Shown here one piece after another: positions 19,193 to 28,009 of a stretch of 64,000 nt of DNA. The position numbers and the translations under genes were made by a program. Origin of the DNA: Hohaiivirga sp031546825. GTDB taxonomy: Bacteria; Pseudomonadota; Alphaproteobacteria; Rhizobiales; Beijerinckiaceae. The stretch lies in contig JAVBJU010000014.1 in assembly GCA_031546825.1 (NCBI GenBank), positions 1-64,000 of the forward strand, given 5' to 3'. The notes beneath the pieces are model-generated. The model was not told where the DNA came from. It made no database searches and saw only the letters and a program-made list of their open reading frames with translations. Numbering within the stretch: the first letter of the stretch is position 1; every line of letters starts with the position of its first letter.

Positions 19193-20392
19193 TCAGCGCA
19201 ACTGGCTCACAAGCACACCGGCAAAAATCGCGGAAGTAATCACGCCCGAGATGTTCACGCCGAGCGCTTCCGGCAGAATAACAACGCCAGGAGCCACTTC
19301 CTTCTGCGCGACCTTGGCGCAGGTTGGCACGCATGACACGCCAGCAATACCGATGACCGGGTTATATTTTCCGCCAGTGGCGAAATAGAGCACGTAGCCG
19401 CCGAGGATGCCACCAATGCCCGAGATGAGCAGTGCGAGCATCCCGAGCAGCAGCAGAGGCAGCACTTCCGGCTTGAGAATGGTATTGGCTTCGGTGAGCA
19501 CGCCCAGCAGGATACCCAAGAACAAGGTGGCGCCGTATAGCACCACATTGCCCAGCAGATCAGCGAAATGCGTCAAACCGCTCTCACGGACGATAATGCC
19601 GAGGAACAGCGAGAAGAACAGCGGCGCGGCAATCGGGAAAAGCAGGCAGAGCAGCGCACATAGAACCACGGAGAAAGTAACTTTCTGACCCGAAGTGATG
19701 ATGATGCGCTTCTTCGGCGGTGGCGGCTGGATGGCGCGCAGGCGGGCCGGTACCATCAGCTTTACGAGATAGGGATAGCAGCCATAGGTCAGGCCGAGAT
19801 AAAGATACGCCACCACCGTGATCGGCACGAAGATAGGCTTGGCGAGCAAGAGCGAGGTGAACAGCACCATCGGGCCATCTGCACCGCCAATGGTTGCCAC
19901 CGCCGCCGCATGGCCGGGCGCCAACCCGAGCGCCACCGCGATCGGGAAGACCGCGACCGTGCCCAGTTCGGCACAAAGCGCGATGAACATGCTCTGGAAC
20001 GGGCGCGCCATCATGAAGCCAACATCAAGCAACACACCGATACCCATGAAAACCAGGCAGGCAATCAGGCCGTTGGAGAAGGTCATGGTATAAACCGGCT
20101 GCAACCAGTCGACCTGAAGGATGTTCATGAGGTCATCGGTCTTGGTGACCAGTGGATCAAGGAAGGCGTTGACGGGCTGGCGGTGCTCTCCGTAGAAAAC
20201 CCCTGCATTGACGGCGATCATGCCCAAGCCCATGGGAATCATGAGCAGTGCCTCAAGAACCCCCTTGCGGCCCAGATAGATCAGCACGCCACCCAACACC
20301 ATGAGAACGACACGCATCAGCGCGATCGTGGGGTCGGCAGCATGAACAAGCGTCGCAACGCCATCAAAAAGACCAAGTATCGAACTGCCCAT
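19193..20392 (-). CDS. oadB: Sodium-pumping decarboxylase beta subunit (OadB/MmdB family)
   Basis: This 399-residue integral membrane protein is the carboxybiotin decarboxylase and sodium-transport subunit of biotin-dependent decarboxylases (oxaloacetate, methylmalonyl-CoA, glutaconyl-CoA or malonate type). It has about nine to eleven membrane segments. The functional loop is present as ATIGGADGPMVLFTS, whose Asp is essential in Klebsiella OadB, and the C-terminal GVNISGVITSAIFAGVL keeps the conserved Asn and Ser of the sodium pathway. It is the last gene of a four-gene minus-strand operon after the carboxyltransferase, gamma-type and biotin-carrier genes. A 210-base gap containing a palindromic repeat separates it from the biotin carrier. 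Confidence 0.92.
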   Translation of the reverse strand: MGSSILGLFDGVATLVHAADPTIALMRVVLMVLGGVLIYLGRKGVLEALLMIPMGLGMIAVNAGVFYGEHRQPVNAFLDPLVTKTDDLMNILQVDWLQPVYTMTFSNGLIACLVFMGIGVLLDVGFMMARPFQSMFIALCAELGTVAVFPIAVALGLAPGHAAAVATIGGADGPMVLFTSLLLAKPIFVPITVVAYLYLGLTYGCYPYLVKLMVPARLRAIQPPPPKKRIIITSGQKVTFSVVLCALLCLLFPIAAPLFFSLFLGIIVRESGLTHFADLLGNVVLYGATLFLGILLGVLTEANTILKPEVLPLLLLGMLALLISGIGGILGGYVLYFATGGKYNPVIGIAGVSCVPTCAKVAQKEVAPGVVILPEALGVNISGVITSAIFAGVLVSQLR

Positions 20393-20405
20393 TTTCTATC
20401 CTAAA

Positions 20406-20504
20406 GGTAACGCGCGTTTTAAGTGGGTTATCGGCTAAACATAAATTGATATGGCATAAAAGAAATTGGAGTGAAGCGCGTTTGATCTCAAACGCGCTTC
20501 ACTC
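20406..20504. repeat. Palindromic intergenic repeat, copy 1
   Basis: The unit consists of TAACGCGCGTTTTAAGTG (from about 20408), a spacer of some 45 bases, and a perfect 17-bp inverted repeat (20469-20485 with 20488-20504; core GAGTGAAGCGCGTTT). The same organisation occurs at 33992-34094, and a palindrome-only version at 34791-34830. It lies within the decarboxylase operon, between the biotin carrier and beta-subunit genes. It looks like a REP/RIME-type element; effects on mRNA stability or termination are possible. Confidence 0.75.
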
Positions 20505-20602
20505 TAACAAATTAACACCAAGGGAGGAGCGGGGCGCTTTGCAACCATGGGGCCACAAAGCATCCCGATCCCTATTCGGTCACATAATCCCGTCGCGCTG
20601 AA

Positions 20603-21022
20603 TCAGCCGACAATCAAAATTGCCTGTCCCGAATCAACGGTTGAACCCGTTTCACCCAGAAGAGCAAGAACCTTACCCGCTGTCGGCGTGGCCACAACGG
20701 TTTTCATCTTCATGGCTTCAACGGTGGCGACCTGCTGATTAGCGCTCACCTTATCGCCCACCTTGACGGTGTATTCGATCAGCACGCCGGTCATCGGGCT
20801 GGAAACTTCCGTTCCCTCCACCGCGGCGGCTGCCACCGGTGCCGGAGCAGCAACAGGAGCCGGGGCGGCGGCCACCGGCTTTGCAGGCTCGGCGATGGCT
20901 GGCTCGATCACTTCCGTGCGCATATTGGGGGTCGGATAAAGGGTTTCCGCAGGATTGGCAGTGTCTTCCACTGTCACCGAGTATGCCCGACCATCGACTG
21001 TGATTTTTAAATTCCGCACCAT
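20603..21022 (-). CDS. Biotin carrier subunit of the decarboxylase
   Basis: The 139-residue protein carries biotin between the carboxyltransferase and the membrane decarboxylase. The first 30 residues resemble the acyl-CoA carboxylase or decarboxylase carrier start (VRNLKITVDGRAYSVTVED). A flexible Pro-Ala linker (about residues 45-70) is followed by the biotinyl domain: SSPMTGVLIEYTVKVGD, the biotinylation site EAMKM (Lys modified) and GETGSTVDSGQAILIV. The size suits MmdC/GcdC-type carriers. It lies between the gamma-type and beta-subunit genes. Confidence 0.92.
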   Translation of the reverse strand: MVRNLKITVDGRAYSVTVEDTANPAETLYPTPNMRTEVIEPAIAEPAKPVAAAPAPVAAPAPVAAAAVEGTEVSSPMTGVLIEYTVKVGDKVSANQQVATVEAMKMKTVVATPTAGKVLALLGETGSTVDSGQAILIVG

Positions 21023-21051
21023 TTGAGGTCCTCTTATCGTTTAATTCATTC

Positions 21052-21453
21052 CTACCGATTGCGGATAGGGCTGTGAGATGAGTGATGAGCGAGACGGCCT
21101 TCCGTGACCCAAGCCGTCCGATGTCTGCCGTCTTCGATACGCAAAACTGCCGCGCCGCCCGCAAGGGCATAAACGGCGGCTGCAATCGCAGCGACATGTT
21201 CAGGCGGCACACCATTCGCGACAACCGGTGCCGGAGCAGGGGCCGCAACGGGTGCGAGGCTCGGAGTGGCAGCAGCCACTGCAGGGGCGGGAACCCTTTC
21301 GGGCACCGCCACTGGTTTCATTGTCGGTTCCTGTTTGGCAACAGCGGACAGCGTGTGCACCACCGCCCAGATGATGAAAGCGCAGAGGAACGAAATGACA
21401 ATAACAATGCCATAGACCCTAAACGCAAAAACGATTGCTTCTACGATACTCAT
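21052..21453 (-). CDS. oadG: OadG/MmdD-type gamma (delta) subunit of the decarboxylase
   Basis: This 133-residue protein has one N-terminal membrane helix (VYGIVIVISFLCAFIIWAVVH), a Pro-Ala linker, and a small C-terminal domain (PPEHVAAIAAAVYALAGG, then LRIED and WVTEGRLAHHSSH). That is the layout of OadG and MmdD subunits, which hold the complex together at the membrane. Its start overlaps the stop of the carboxyltransferase gene by four bases (ATGA), which indicates translational coupling. Sequence conservation in this family is low, so the assignment leans on layout and neighbours. Confidence 0.8.
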   Translation of the reverse strand: MSIVEAIVFAFRVYGIVIVISFLCAFIIWAVVHTLSAVAKQEPTMKPVAVPERVPAPAVAAATPSLAPVAAPAPAPVVANGVPPEHVAAIAAAVYALAGGAAVLRIEDGRHRTAWVTEGRLAHHSSHSPIRNR

Positions 21454-23000
21454 AGCGGGATATTTCCATGCTTCTTGGCCGGGCGCAGTTCACGCTTGGT
21501 GGCGAGTTTACGCAGGGTGAGGGCGATGGTCCAGCGGGTTTCCTCCGGCTGGATAATATCGGTGATGAACCCGAGTTCGGCGGAGTAATAGGGCGATGCA
21601 AATTCGGCGCGGTATTCCGCTGCCAATTCCGCCGCCTTGGCTTTCCGGTCGGGGGCCTTCTCAAGATCCGCCCGGTAGAGCAGATTGACCGCGCCCTCAG
21701 CGCCCATCACGGCGATTTCCGCGCCGGGCCACGCAAACACGGCATCGGCACCCATCGCCTGTCCGCACATGGCAAGATAAGCGCCGCCATAAGCCTTGCG
21801 CATCACGATGGTGACCTTCGGAACCGTGGCAGAGCCGTAAGCAAACAGCATCTTGGCACCGTGGCGAATGATGCCGCTGCGTTCCTGATCGACACCGGGC
21901 ATGAAGCCGGGCACATCGACCAGCGTCACCAGGGGAATATTGAAGGCGTTACAGAAGCGAATGAAGCGCGCGCCCTTGTCGGAACTATCGATATCAAGCA
22001 CGCCTGCCTTGAATGAAGGCTGATTGGCAATAATTCCAACCACTGTGCCATGGATACGGCCAAAGCCCACCACGAGGTTGCGGGCAAAAGCAGCATGGAC
22101 TTCAAGAAAGTCAGCGTTATCGACCAGCCGCTCGATAATCTTGACCACATCCATCGCCATCGACGGATCAGCCGGCAGCAGCGAGCTGATGACGGTGTCA
22201 TTTTCCATGATGATGTCGGACGGGTGATGCGGCGGATCTTCCGAATTGTTGGCCGGGAGGAACGACAGCAACCGCCGGGTGATATAAACGGCATGGGCAT
22301 CGTCATCGGCAACGAAGTGCACGTTACCGGAAACCGAGGCGTGCATATCGCAGCCGCCGATGGAATCCATGGTGCATTCTTTACCGGTCACAGCCTTGAT
22401 GATTTCCGGCCCGGTGATGAACATATGCGCGTTTTTACGCGTCATGATGATGAAGTCCATCAGCGCCGGGGAATACGCGGCACCACCGGCACATGGCCCG
22501 GCAATCACTGCAATCTGCGGCACGACGCCGGAAAGGCGCACATTGCGATAGAACACATCACCATAACCGGCGAGCGCTTCAACGCCTTCTTGAATACGCG
22601 CCCCGCCGGAATCCTGGAACGCCACGACAGGTGAGCCGGTCTTTTCGGCGGTGTCCATCACTTCGCAGATTTTCTTGGCGTGCATCCGCCCGAGCGATCC
22701 GGCAGCGGCGGTGAAGTCCTGACTGAACGAGGCAACCATACGCGAACCAACGAATCCGGTTCCGCAGATCACGCCATCGCCGGGGATCCGCTTGGAGGCC
22801 ATCCCGAAGTTGCGTGTCTGATGCTCAACATAGGCACCGGTTTCCTGGAAGGTGTTCGGTTCGAAGAGGGAATTCAGACGTTCACGGGCCGTCATCTGGC
22901 CTTTGTCGTGTCGCTTCTGGATTTTCTCAGCCCCTGCTCCGTCGAGCACTTCTTTGCGTTTCTTTTTCAGGAGTTCGGTCTTGGCCGGGTCAATCGTCAT
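21450..23000 (-). CDS. Biotin-dependent carboxyltransferase (methylmalonyl-CoA decarboxylase alpha / PccB family)
   Basis: This 516-residue protein moves the carboxyl group from an acyl-CoA to biotin. It has two crotonase-like carboxyltransferase halves, with the acyl-CoA site FQDSGGARIQEGVEALAGYG, GPCAGGAAYSPALMDF and, in the second half, VDVPGFMPG and MRKAYGGAYLAMCGQ. These match propionyl-CoA carboxylase beta and methylmalonyl-CoA decarboxylase alpha. No biotin carboxylase gene is adjacent, and the operon instead has membrane decarboxylase subunits, so the alpha role in a decarboxylase is more likely than a carboxylase role. The ATG at 23000 is preferred to a GTG at 23042 by family length. 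The substrate (methylmalonyl-, malonyl- or glutaconyl-CoA) cannot be fixed from sequence. Confidence 0.9.
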   Translation of the reverse strand: MTIDPAKTELLKKKRKEVLDGAGAEKIQKRHDKGQMTARERLNSLFEPNTFQETGAYVEHQTRNFGMASKRIPGDGVICGTGFVGSRMVASFSQDFTAAAGSLGRMHAKKICEVMDTAEKTGSPVVAFQDSGGARIQEGVEALAGYGDVFYRNVRLSGVVPQIAVIAGPCAGGAAYSPALMDFIIMTRKNAHMFITGPEIIKAVTGKECTMDSIGGCDMHASVSGNVHFVADDDAHAVYITRRLLSFLPANNSEDPPHHPSDIIMENDTVISSLLPADPSMAMDVVKIIERLVDNADFLEVHAAFARNLVVGFGRIHGTVVGIIANQPSFKAGVLDIDSSDKGARFIRFCNAFNIPLVTLVDVPGFMPGVDQERSGIIRHGAKMLFAYGSATVPKVTIVMRKAYGGAYLAMCGQAMGADAVFAWPGAEIAVMGAEGAVNLLYRADLEKAPDRKAKAAELAAEYRAEFASPYYSAELGFITDIIQPEETRWTIALTLRKLATKRELRPAKKHGNIPL

Positions 23001-23348
23001 TTGGACATCCACTTCTCTGCCGCGTTCGCTGAAGAACGCCACGTCTTGTAAGACGAAGCTAATGCGAAAGTATTACTCTGTCTGGCGCCATAATCCAAGA
23101 AGCGTCAAGTGCGGCACCTTGCCCGCTTTGGGCCTTTTGCTGACATGTTAGCGGTCAAAACGCAGCCATTCCACGACAACTATCTGAAAAATCAACAACT
23201 TGCTTCGATAAGCAAAATTTAGGTTATACTAAAAAACTTAAAAAAACGACAAGTTAGAGAAAAAAATTGCAGGAAATATTTGACTTCCTGGCCGTCTTTT
23301 CATTCGGGTGAAATTTAACCTATCTGCGGTTTGGCAGTAGTTTTTCGC
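23001..23348. promoter_or_regulatory. Promoter region of the decarboxylase operon
   Basis: About 350 bases lie between the gpsA stop and the carboxyltransferase start. The middle (about 23180-23280) is AT-rich and should hold the operon promoter. No gene, riboswitch or convincing operator was recognised. Confidence 0.35.
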
Positions 23349-24341
23349 CTATATTTCTCGTTTCAGTGGTCGGTTCATCAACAAATCGATGGCAGCGTCA
23401 ATGCTGATGCGCCCCTGAAGCACGGCATCGACTGTCTGGGCAATGGGCATCTCGATGCCCTTGGCCTGCGCCATGCGCACCAGAATACCGGCGGTGTGAA
23501 CGCCTTCTGTCAGTTTGCCGCCCGAGGCTTCTTCGAGGGACGCGCCATGCCCAAGCCGTTCACCAAAGGCGAAATTCCGCGAATGGGCGGTGGAGCAGGT
23601 CAGCACCATATCGCCCAGCCCGGAAAGTCCCATCAGCGTTTGCGCCTTGCCGCCAAAGCCGGTGGCGAAACGCATCAGTTCGGCAAAGCTGCGAGCAATC
23701 AGTGCGGCCTTGGCGCTTTCTCCAAGACCTTTGCCGACCACCGCACCGCAGGCAATGGCAAAGACGTTCTTTGCCGCACCGCCGATTTCAACGCTGCGCA
23801 CGTCATCGGAGTGATAGATGCGAAACGTTGCGCCCGACAGGCGGGCCGCGATATCGCGCGCCAAACCCTCATTCGCGCAGGCAAGCGTGACCGCTGTCGG
23901 CAAGCCGCGCGCCACGTCATCGGCAAAACTTGGGCCCGACAAAACCGCAAGCGGCGCTTCGGGCCATTCCTCATGCGCGACTTCATGCAGGAAAAGCCCG
24001 CTTTCACGCTCGATACCCTTGGCGCACAGCACGACCGGCACCGGGCGCGGCAAGTGCGCCGCCAGCATCTGCACAACAGCGCGAATGGATTGCGACGGCG
24101 TCACAACGAGGATTATTTCGGCATCATTGAGCGCCACAATATCTGCCGTCGGGCGCAGGGCGCTATCAAGCTGGACACCGGGCAGGTGCCGCGCATTGGT
24201 TCCCGAACGCAGCATCTCGCCTGCCACGGCGCGATCTCGCGTCCATAAGGTTACATCATTACCCGCCTGCGCCGCCACATTGGCCAACGCTGTGCCCCAG
24301 GCACCCGCACCAACCACGCCGATCTTGCCCTTCGCGGTCAT
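23349..24341 (-). CDS. gpsA: Glycerol-3-phosphate dehydrogenase (NAD(P)+)
   Basis: The 330-residue cytoplasmic enzyme reduces dihydroxyacetone phosphate to sn-glycerol 3-phosphate for phospholipid synthesis. It begins KIGVVGAGAWGTALANVAA (Rossmann GxGxxG) and contains CAKGIE, LSGPSFADD, GGAAKNVFAIACG and the typical GLSGLGDMVLTC. A longer frame starts at 24422, but the ATG at 24341 lies just after the tsaD stop (24346) and gives the family length. The tsaD-gpsA pair is a common alphaproteobacterial order and probably an operon. Confidence 0.95.
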   Translation of the reverse strand: MTAKGKIGVVGAGAWGTALANVAAQAGNDVTLWTRDRAVAGEMLRSGTNARHLPGVQLDSALRPTADIVALNDAEIILVVTPSQSIRAVVQMLAAHLPRPVPVVLCAKGIERESGLFLHEVAHEEWPEAPLAVLSGPSFADDVARGLPTAVTLACANEGLARDIAARLSGATFRIYHSDDVRSVEIGGAAKNVFAIACGAVVGKGLGESAKAALIARSFAELMRFATGFGGKAQTLMGLSGLGDMVLTCSTAHSRNFAFGERLGHGASLEEASGGKLTEGVHTAGILVRMAQAKGIEMPIAQTVDAVLQGRISIDAAIDLLMNRPLKREI

Positions 24342-24345
24342 GGTG

Positions 24346-25401
24346 TCAGGCCTTCCGTCCGGCTTCGTCATTACTGCTGTCGAGCGGCCAGCGGGCGCGC
24401 GCCGGTGCGGAGAGATCATCAACCAGACCGAGCCTCAGCCGTTCGATGCCCGCCCAAGCGATCATCGCCGCGTTGTCACCGCACAATTCCAGCGGTGGTG
24501 CCACCAGACGCATTCCCGCTTCGGCGGCAAGCCGCATCAGTGCCTGACGCAAGACATGGTTGGCGGCAACGCCACCGGCGACAACCAGTGCGCTGGGATG
24601 TCCGGCAACTTCATCGAATAACCGCATTGCCACACGGGTGCGATCGACCACGACATCGACCACCGCCGCCTGAAACGAGGCGCACAGGTCGCAGATATCG
24701 CGCTCGCTGAGGGGTTGAAGGCGCTCCGCCTCAATGCGCAGGGCGGTTTTCAAGCCCGAAAGGGAGAAGTCCGGTGTGGGGCGTCCGAACATGGGACGGG
24801 GCAACGAGAACCGCTCTGGGTCGCCGCGATGGGCCATGCGCTCCACATGCGGCCCGCCGGGATAGCCGAGGCCCATCAGCTTGGCAATTTTATCAAAGGC
24901 TTCGCCGATGGCATCATCGATGGTCGTGCCAATACGAACATAGTCGCCGACGCCGCGAACCGCGACGAGTTGCGTGTGCCCGCCCGAAGCCAGCAGAAGC
25001 AGATAAGGAAAAGCAATGCCGTCTGTCAGCCGTGCGGTCAGGGCATGACCTTCAAGGTGATTGACCGCGACAAGCGGTTTGCGGGTGACGAGGCTCAGGG
25101 CCTTGGCGGTTGTCAGACCGACAAGAACACCGCCGATCAGCCCCGGCCCGGCGGCAACGGCAATGCCGTTCACCTCGGCAAGTGTCGTGCCCGCCACCTC
25201 AAGCGCCCGCACCACCAGCCTGTCGATGACGTCCACATGGGCGCGGGCGGCGATTTCCGGCACCACCCCGCCATAGGCCGCATGCTGGGCAATCTGGCTC
25301 AGGATTTCGTTGGAGAGAATCTTGCCGCGATTGTCATATGAGAGGTCCACCACTGCAGCAGCGGTTTCATCGCATGTTGTTTCAATTCCAAGCACACGCA
25401 T
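24346..25401 (-). CDS. tsaD: tRNA N6-adenosine threonylcarbamoyltransferase
   Basis: The 351-residue protein transfers threonylcarbamoyl to A37 of tRNAs reading ANN codons, together with TsaB, TsaE and TsaC. It starts MRVLGIETTCDETAAAVV and has the metal-binding NHLEGHALTA (HxxxH), LLLASGGHTQL, DDAIGEAFDKIAK and VVAGGVAANHVLR. The start at 25401 fits the family rather than the open frame to 25464. Four bases separate its stop from the gpsA ATG. Confidence 0.95.
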   Translation of the reverse strand: MRVLGIETTCDETAAAVVDLSYDNRGKILSNEILSQIAQHAAYGGVVPEIAARAHVDVIDRLVVRALEVAGTTLAEVNGIAVAAGPGLIGGVLVGLTTAKALSLVTRKPLVAVNHLEGHALTARLTDGIAFPYLLLLASGGHTQLVAVRGVGDYVRIGTTIDDAIGEAFDKIAKLMGLGYPGGPHVERMAHRGDPERFSLPRPMFGRPTPDFSLSGLKTALRIEAERLQPLSERDICDLCASFQAAVVDVVVDRTRVAMRLFDEVAGHPSALVVAGGVAANHVLRQALMRLAAEAGMRLVAPPLELCGDNAAMIAWAGIERLRLGLVDDLSAPARARWPLDSSNDEAGRKA

Positions 25402-25499
25402 TGGTTGTTCAATTCCATTCCGCTGTCGCGCCAGCGAATCGCAGTTGCAATCTCTGCCAGCCAATGTGAAGCATCAGCACCCTTGCGTCCAGACCGCCC

Positions 25500-26861
25500 T
25501 CAGGATGTTGCCCGCGAGCGTGCCAGCAGCCACTTGACCACATAACCCACAAACAACACAGTGAGCCATATGGGCAGCACATAAACCGCGTCCTCCATGG
25601 GGGGCAATTGTGTCATCAGCACGAGACACAGCGCCAGGAAAGCAAGACACAGCCAATTGCTGAAAGGATAGAGCGGAGCCGGGAAAATGCGCGAGCCTTC
25701 GGGCTGCTTCCGGCGAAACTGCCAATGGACCAGCACGATCATCGCCCAGGTGATGATCGCCGCAATCATCGCCACCGCCATGACCCGCATGAAGGCGTGA
25801 TCCGGCACCCTAAAGTTTACCACCACCACGGCGAGCGTGCAGGCTGAGGAAAATAGAATACCGACGAACGGCACGCCACGCTTCGACAGGCGCATGAATA
25901 TTTTCGGTGCATTGCCCTGCTCTGCAAGCCCATAGAGCATCCGGCCATTGGAATAGACGCCGCTGTTGTAAACCGACACCGCCGCTGAAAACACCACAAT
26001 ATTGAGCAGCACCGCCGCCGCCGGAATGCCGAGCTTGGAGAAAATGGTCACGAAGGGGCTGCCCGACGCGCCAATCTGATTCCACGGATAGATCACCAGC
26101 AGCACGGCCAGCGCGCCAATATAAAACACCAATATGCGCCACATGACCTGACGCACCGCTTTGGGAATGCTCTTTGTGGGATCCGCCGCCTCGGCTGCGG
26201 TGATGCCGATGAGTTCGGTGCCCCCAAACGAGAACATTACCACCGGCAGCGACAGGGCAATGCCCCACCAGCCATTGGGCACAAACCCGCCATGGGCCCA
26301 CAGGTTGGACCAACCGGTCGCCGGACCGCCAAGCCCGGAAAAGATCAACACAAGCCCGAGCACAATCATACCAATGATGGCCACCACCTTGATAATAGCA
26401 AACCAGAACTCGAACTCGCCGTAGAATCGGACATTAACCAGATTGACGCCGGTGATGACCACGAGAACCACAAGGGCGCTGACCCATGACGGGACATCGG
26501 GCAGCCAGAACTGAATATATGCCCCCGCAGCCGACAGTTCTGCCATGCTCACAAGCACGTAAAGGAACCAGTAATTCCACCCAGACAGAAAGCCGGGGAA
26601 ATCACCCCAGTATTTGCTGGCGAAATGGCTAAACGCACCCGCAGCAGGTTCCTCGGTCGCCATCTCACCAAGCATGCGCATGATGAGATATATGATCGTG
26701 CCGCCAATGGCGTAGGATAACAGGATTGCCGGTCCCGCGAGCTGGATCGACGATGCTGACCCTAAAAACAGCCCCGTGCCCAGTGCCCCGCCGAGGGCAA
26801 TCATCTGGATATGGCGGTTTTTCAGTCCGCGCTCGAAGTGCGTATGTTCATTATCCACCAT
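25500..26861 (-). CDS. Amino acid permease (APC superfamily, AAT family)
   Basis: The 453-residue inner-membrane protein has about 12 membrane helices and the AAT-family signature near the start: RGLKNRHIQMIALGGALGTG and FLGSASSIQLAGPAILLSY. FSFGGTELIGITAAEAADP in the middle and the conserved YNSGVYSNGRMLYGLAEQG support the same group (CycA, AnsP, ProY, GabP relatives). These are proton-driven importers; the substrate cannot be read from sequence. The ATG at 26861 has GAAGG 7 bases upstream, so it is preferred over a GTG at 26885. It lies between tsaD and the divergent hemC. Confidence 0.9.
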   Translation of the reverse strand: MVDNEHTHFERGLKNRHIQMIALGGALGTGLFLGSASSIQLAGPAILLSYAIGGTIIYLIMRMLGEMATEEPAAGAFSHFASKYWGDFPGFLSGWNYWFLYVLVSMAELSAAGAYIQFWLPDVPSWVSALVVLVVITGVNLVNVRFYGEFEFWFAIIKVVAIIGMIVLGLVLIFSGLGGPATGWSNLWAHGGFVPNGWWGIALSLPVVMFSFGGTELIGITAAEAADPTKSIPKAVRQVMWRILVFYIGALAVLLVIYPWNQIGASGSPFVTIFSKLGIPAAAVLLNIVVFSAAVSVYNSGVYSNGRMLYGLAEQGNAPKIFMRLSKRGVPFVGILFSSACTLAVVVVNFRVPDHAFMRVMAVAMIAAIITWAMIVLVHWQFRRKQPEGSRIFPAPLYPFSNWLCLAFLALCLVLMTQLPPMEDAVYVLPIWLTVLFVGYVVKWLLARSRATS

Positions 26862-27063
26862 CACTGCGCCTTCACTTAATGCCACGGCTCCACAAATTCA
26901 GAATCCGCTGAGATTTCTCGATTGCATCCTCGCACAACATTTAGCAATGTTTTTTGCGCAGTGCCAAAGGCTTGTCCATCATTACCCTTTGCGGAGCGGG
27001 CCTGTCGCTTTATAAGGCGCTGAAAGTTCTCACGCGGCGCTTACCTCGTATCGAAGGTGTCCC

Positions 27064-28005
27064 ATGGCTCAAGGTCTCTCCCGTTTCGTTATCGGAACCC
27101 GCGCCAGTCCGCTGGCAATGGCCCAGGCGCGCATGACGCAGGAAAAACTCATGGTCGCCCATGGCTGGCCTGAAACCGCGCTGCCGCTTGCGCCCATGAC
27201 CACCTCCGGCGACACTTATACCAATCAGGCGCTCAGCGAGATCGGCGGCAAGGGGCTGTTCACCCGCGAGCTTGATGTGGCGCAGACCGCCGGAACCATC
27301 GACATCGCCGTTCACTCCGGCAAGGACCTGCCCACCGTTCTCGCGGGAGGGCTGGTGATCGCCGGTTATCTGCCCCGCGAAGATGTGCGCGATGCCTTCA
27401 TCAGCCACAAGGCCAAAACCCTTGAGGAATTGCCCCATGGTGCGGTGGTCGGCTCTGCCGCCCTGCGGCGTCAGGCCCAGATCAAGCGGCTACGCCCCGA
27501 CCTGCAAGTGGTTTTGATGCGTGGCAATGTGGGCACGCGCCTCGGCAAGCTCGAAAAGGGCGACGTGGACGCCACGCTTCTGGCGCTGGCTGGACTGAAG
27601 CGGCTTGGCATGGGCGACGCTGCCACTTCACTTCTCAACCCCGATGAGTTTATCCCGGCGGTCGCCCAAGGGGCGATTGCCATTACCATACGCGCCAATG
27701 ACGAAAATGCCCGCGCGGCGCTCGCGCCTATCCTCGACGACGCCACCGGTATCGCGGTCTCCTGCGAACGCGCTTTCCTCACCGTGCTTGATGGCTCTTG
27801 CCGCACCCCGATTGCCGGGCACGCGCAACTCATCAACGGCCGCCTGCATTTCAGGGGACGCGTGCTCCGCCCCGATGGTTCGGAACATTTTGATGTCGAA
27901 CGGTCGGGCAACCCTGCGGATGCCGAAGCCATGGGGCGCGATGCCGGGCTGGAACTCAAGGCCAAAATGCCAGCCGATTTCCTCGGGTCGTGCGACAAGC
28001 GCTAA
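27064..28005 (+). CDS. hemC: Hydroxymethylbilane synthase (porphobilinogen deaminase)
   Basis: The 313-residue enzyme joins four porphobilinogens into hydroxymethylbilane for haem and cobalamin synthesis. Motifs include VIGTRASPLAMAQA, GKGLFTRELD, IAVHSGKDLPT, GSAALRRQAQI, VMRGNVGTRLGKLEKGD and the cofactor-binding Cys in DGSCRTPIAGHA. AAGGTG lies 5 bases before the ATG. hemD begins 4 bases after its stop, so the two form an operon. Confidence 0.96.
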   Translation: MAQGLSRFVIGTRASPLAMAQARMTQEKLMVAHGWPETALPLAPMTTSGDTYTNQALSEIGGKGLFTRELDVAQTAGTIDIAVHSGKDLPTVLAGGLVIAGYLPREDVRDAFISHKAKTLEELPHGAVVGSAALRRQAQIKRLRPDLQVVLMRGNVGTRLGKLEKGDVDATLLALAGLKRLGMGDAATSLLNPDEFIPAVAQGAIAITIRANDENARAALAPILDDATGIAVSCERAFLTVLDGSCRTPIAGHAQLINGRLHFRGRVLRPDGSEHFDVERSGNPADAEAMGRDAGLELKAKMPADFLGSCDKR

Positions 28006-28009
28006 AGGC

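Noticed and set aside
23331..24248. 305-codon plus-strand ORF opposite gpsA
   Set aside because: It has no family motif and exactly mirrors gpsA, which has full conserved motifs.
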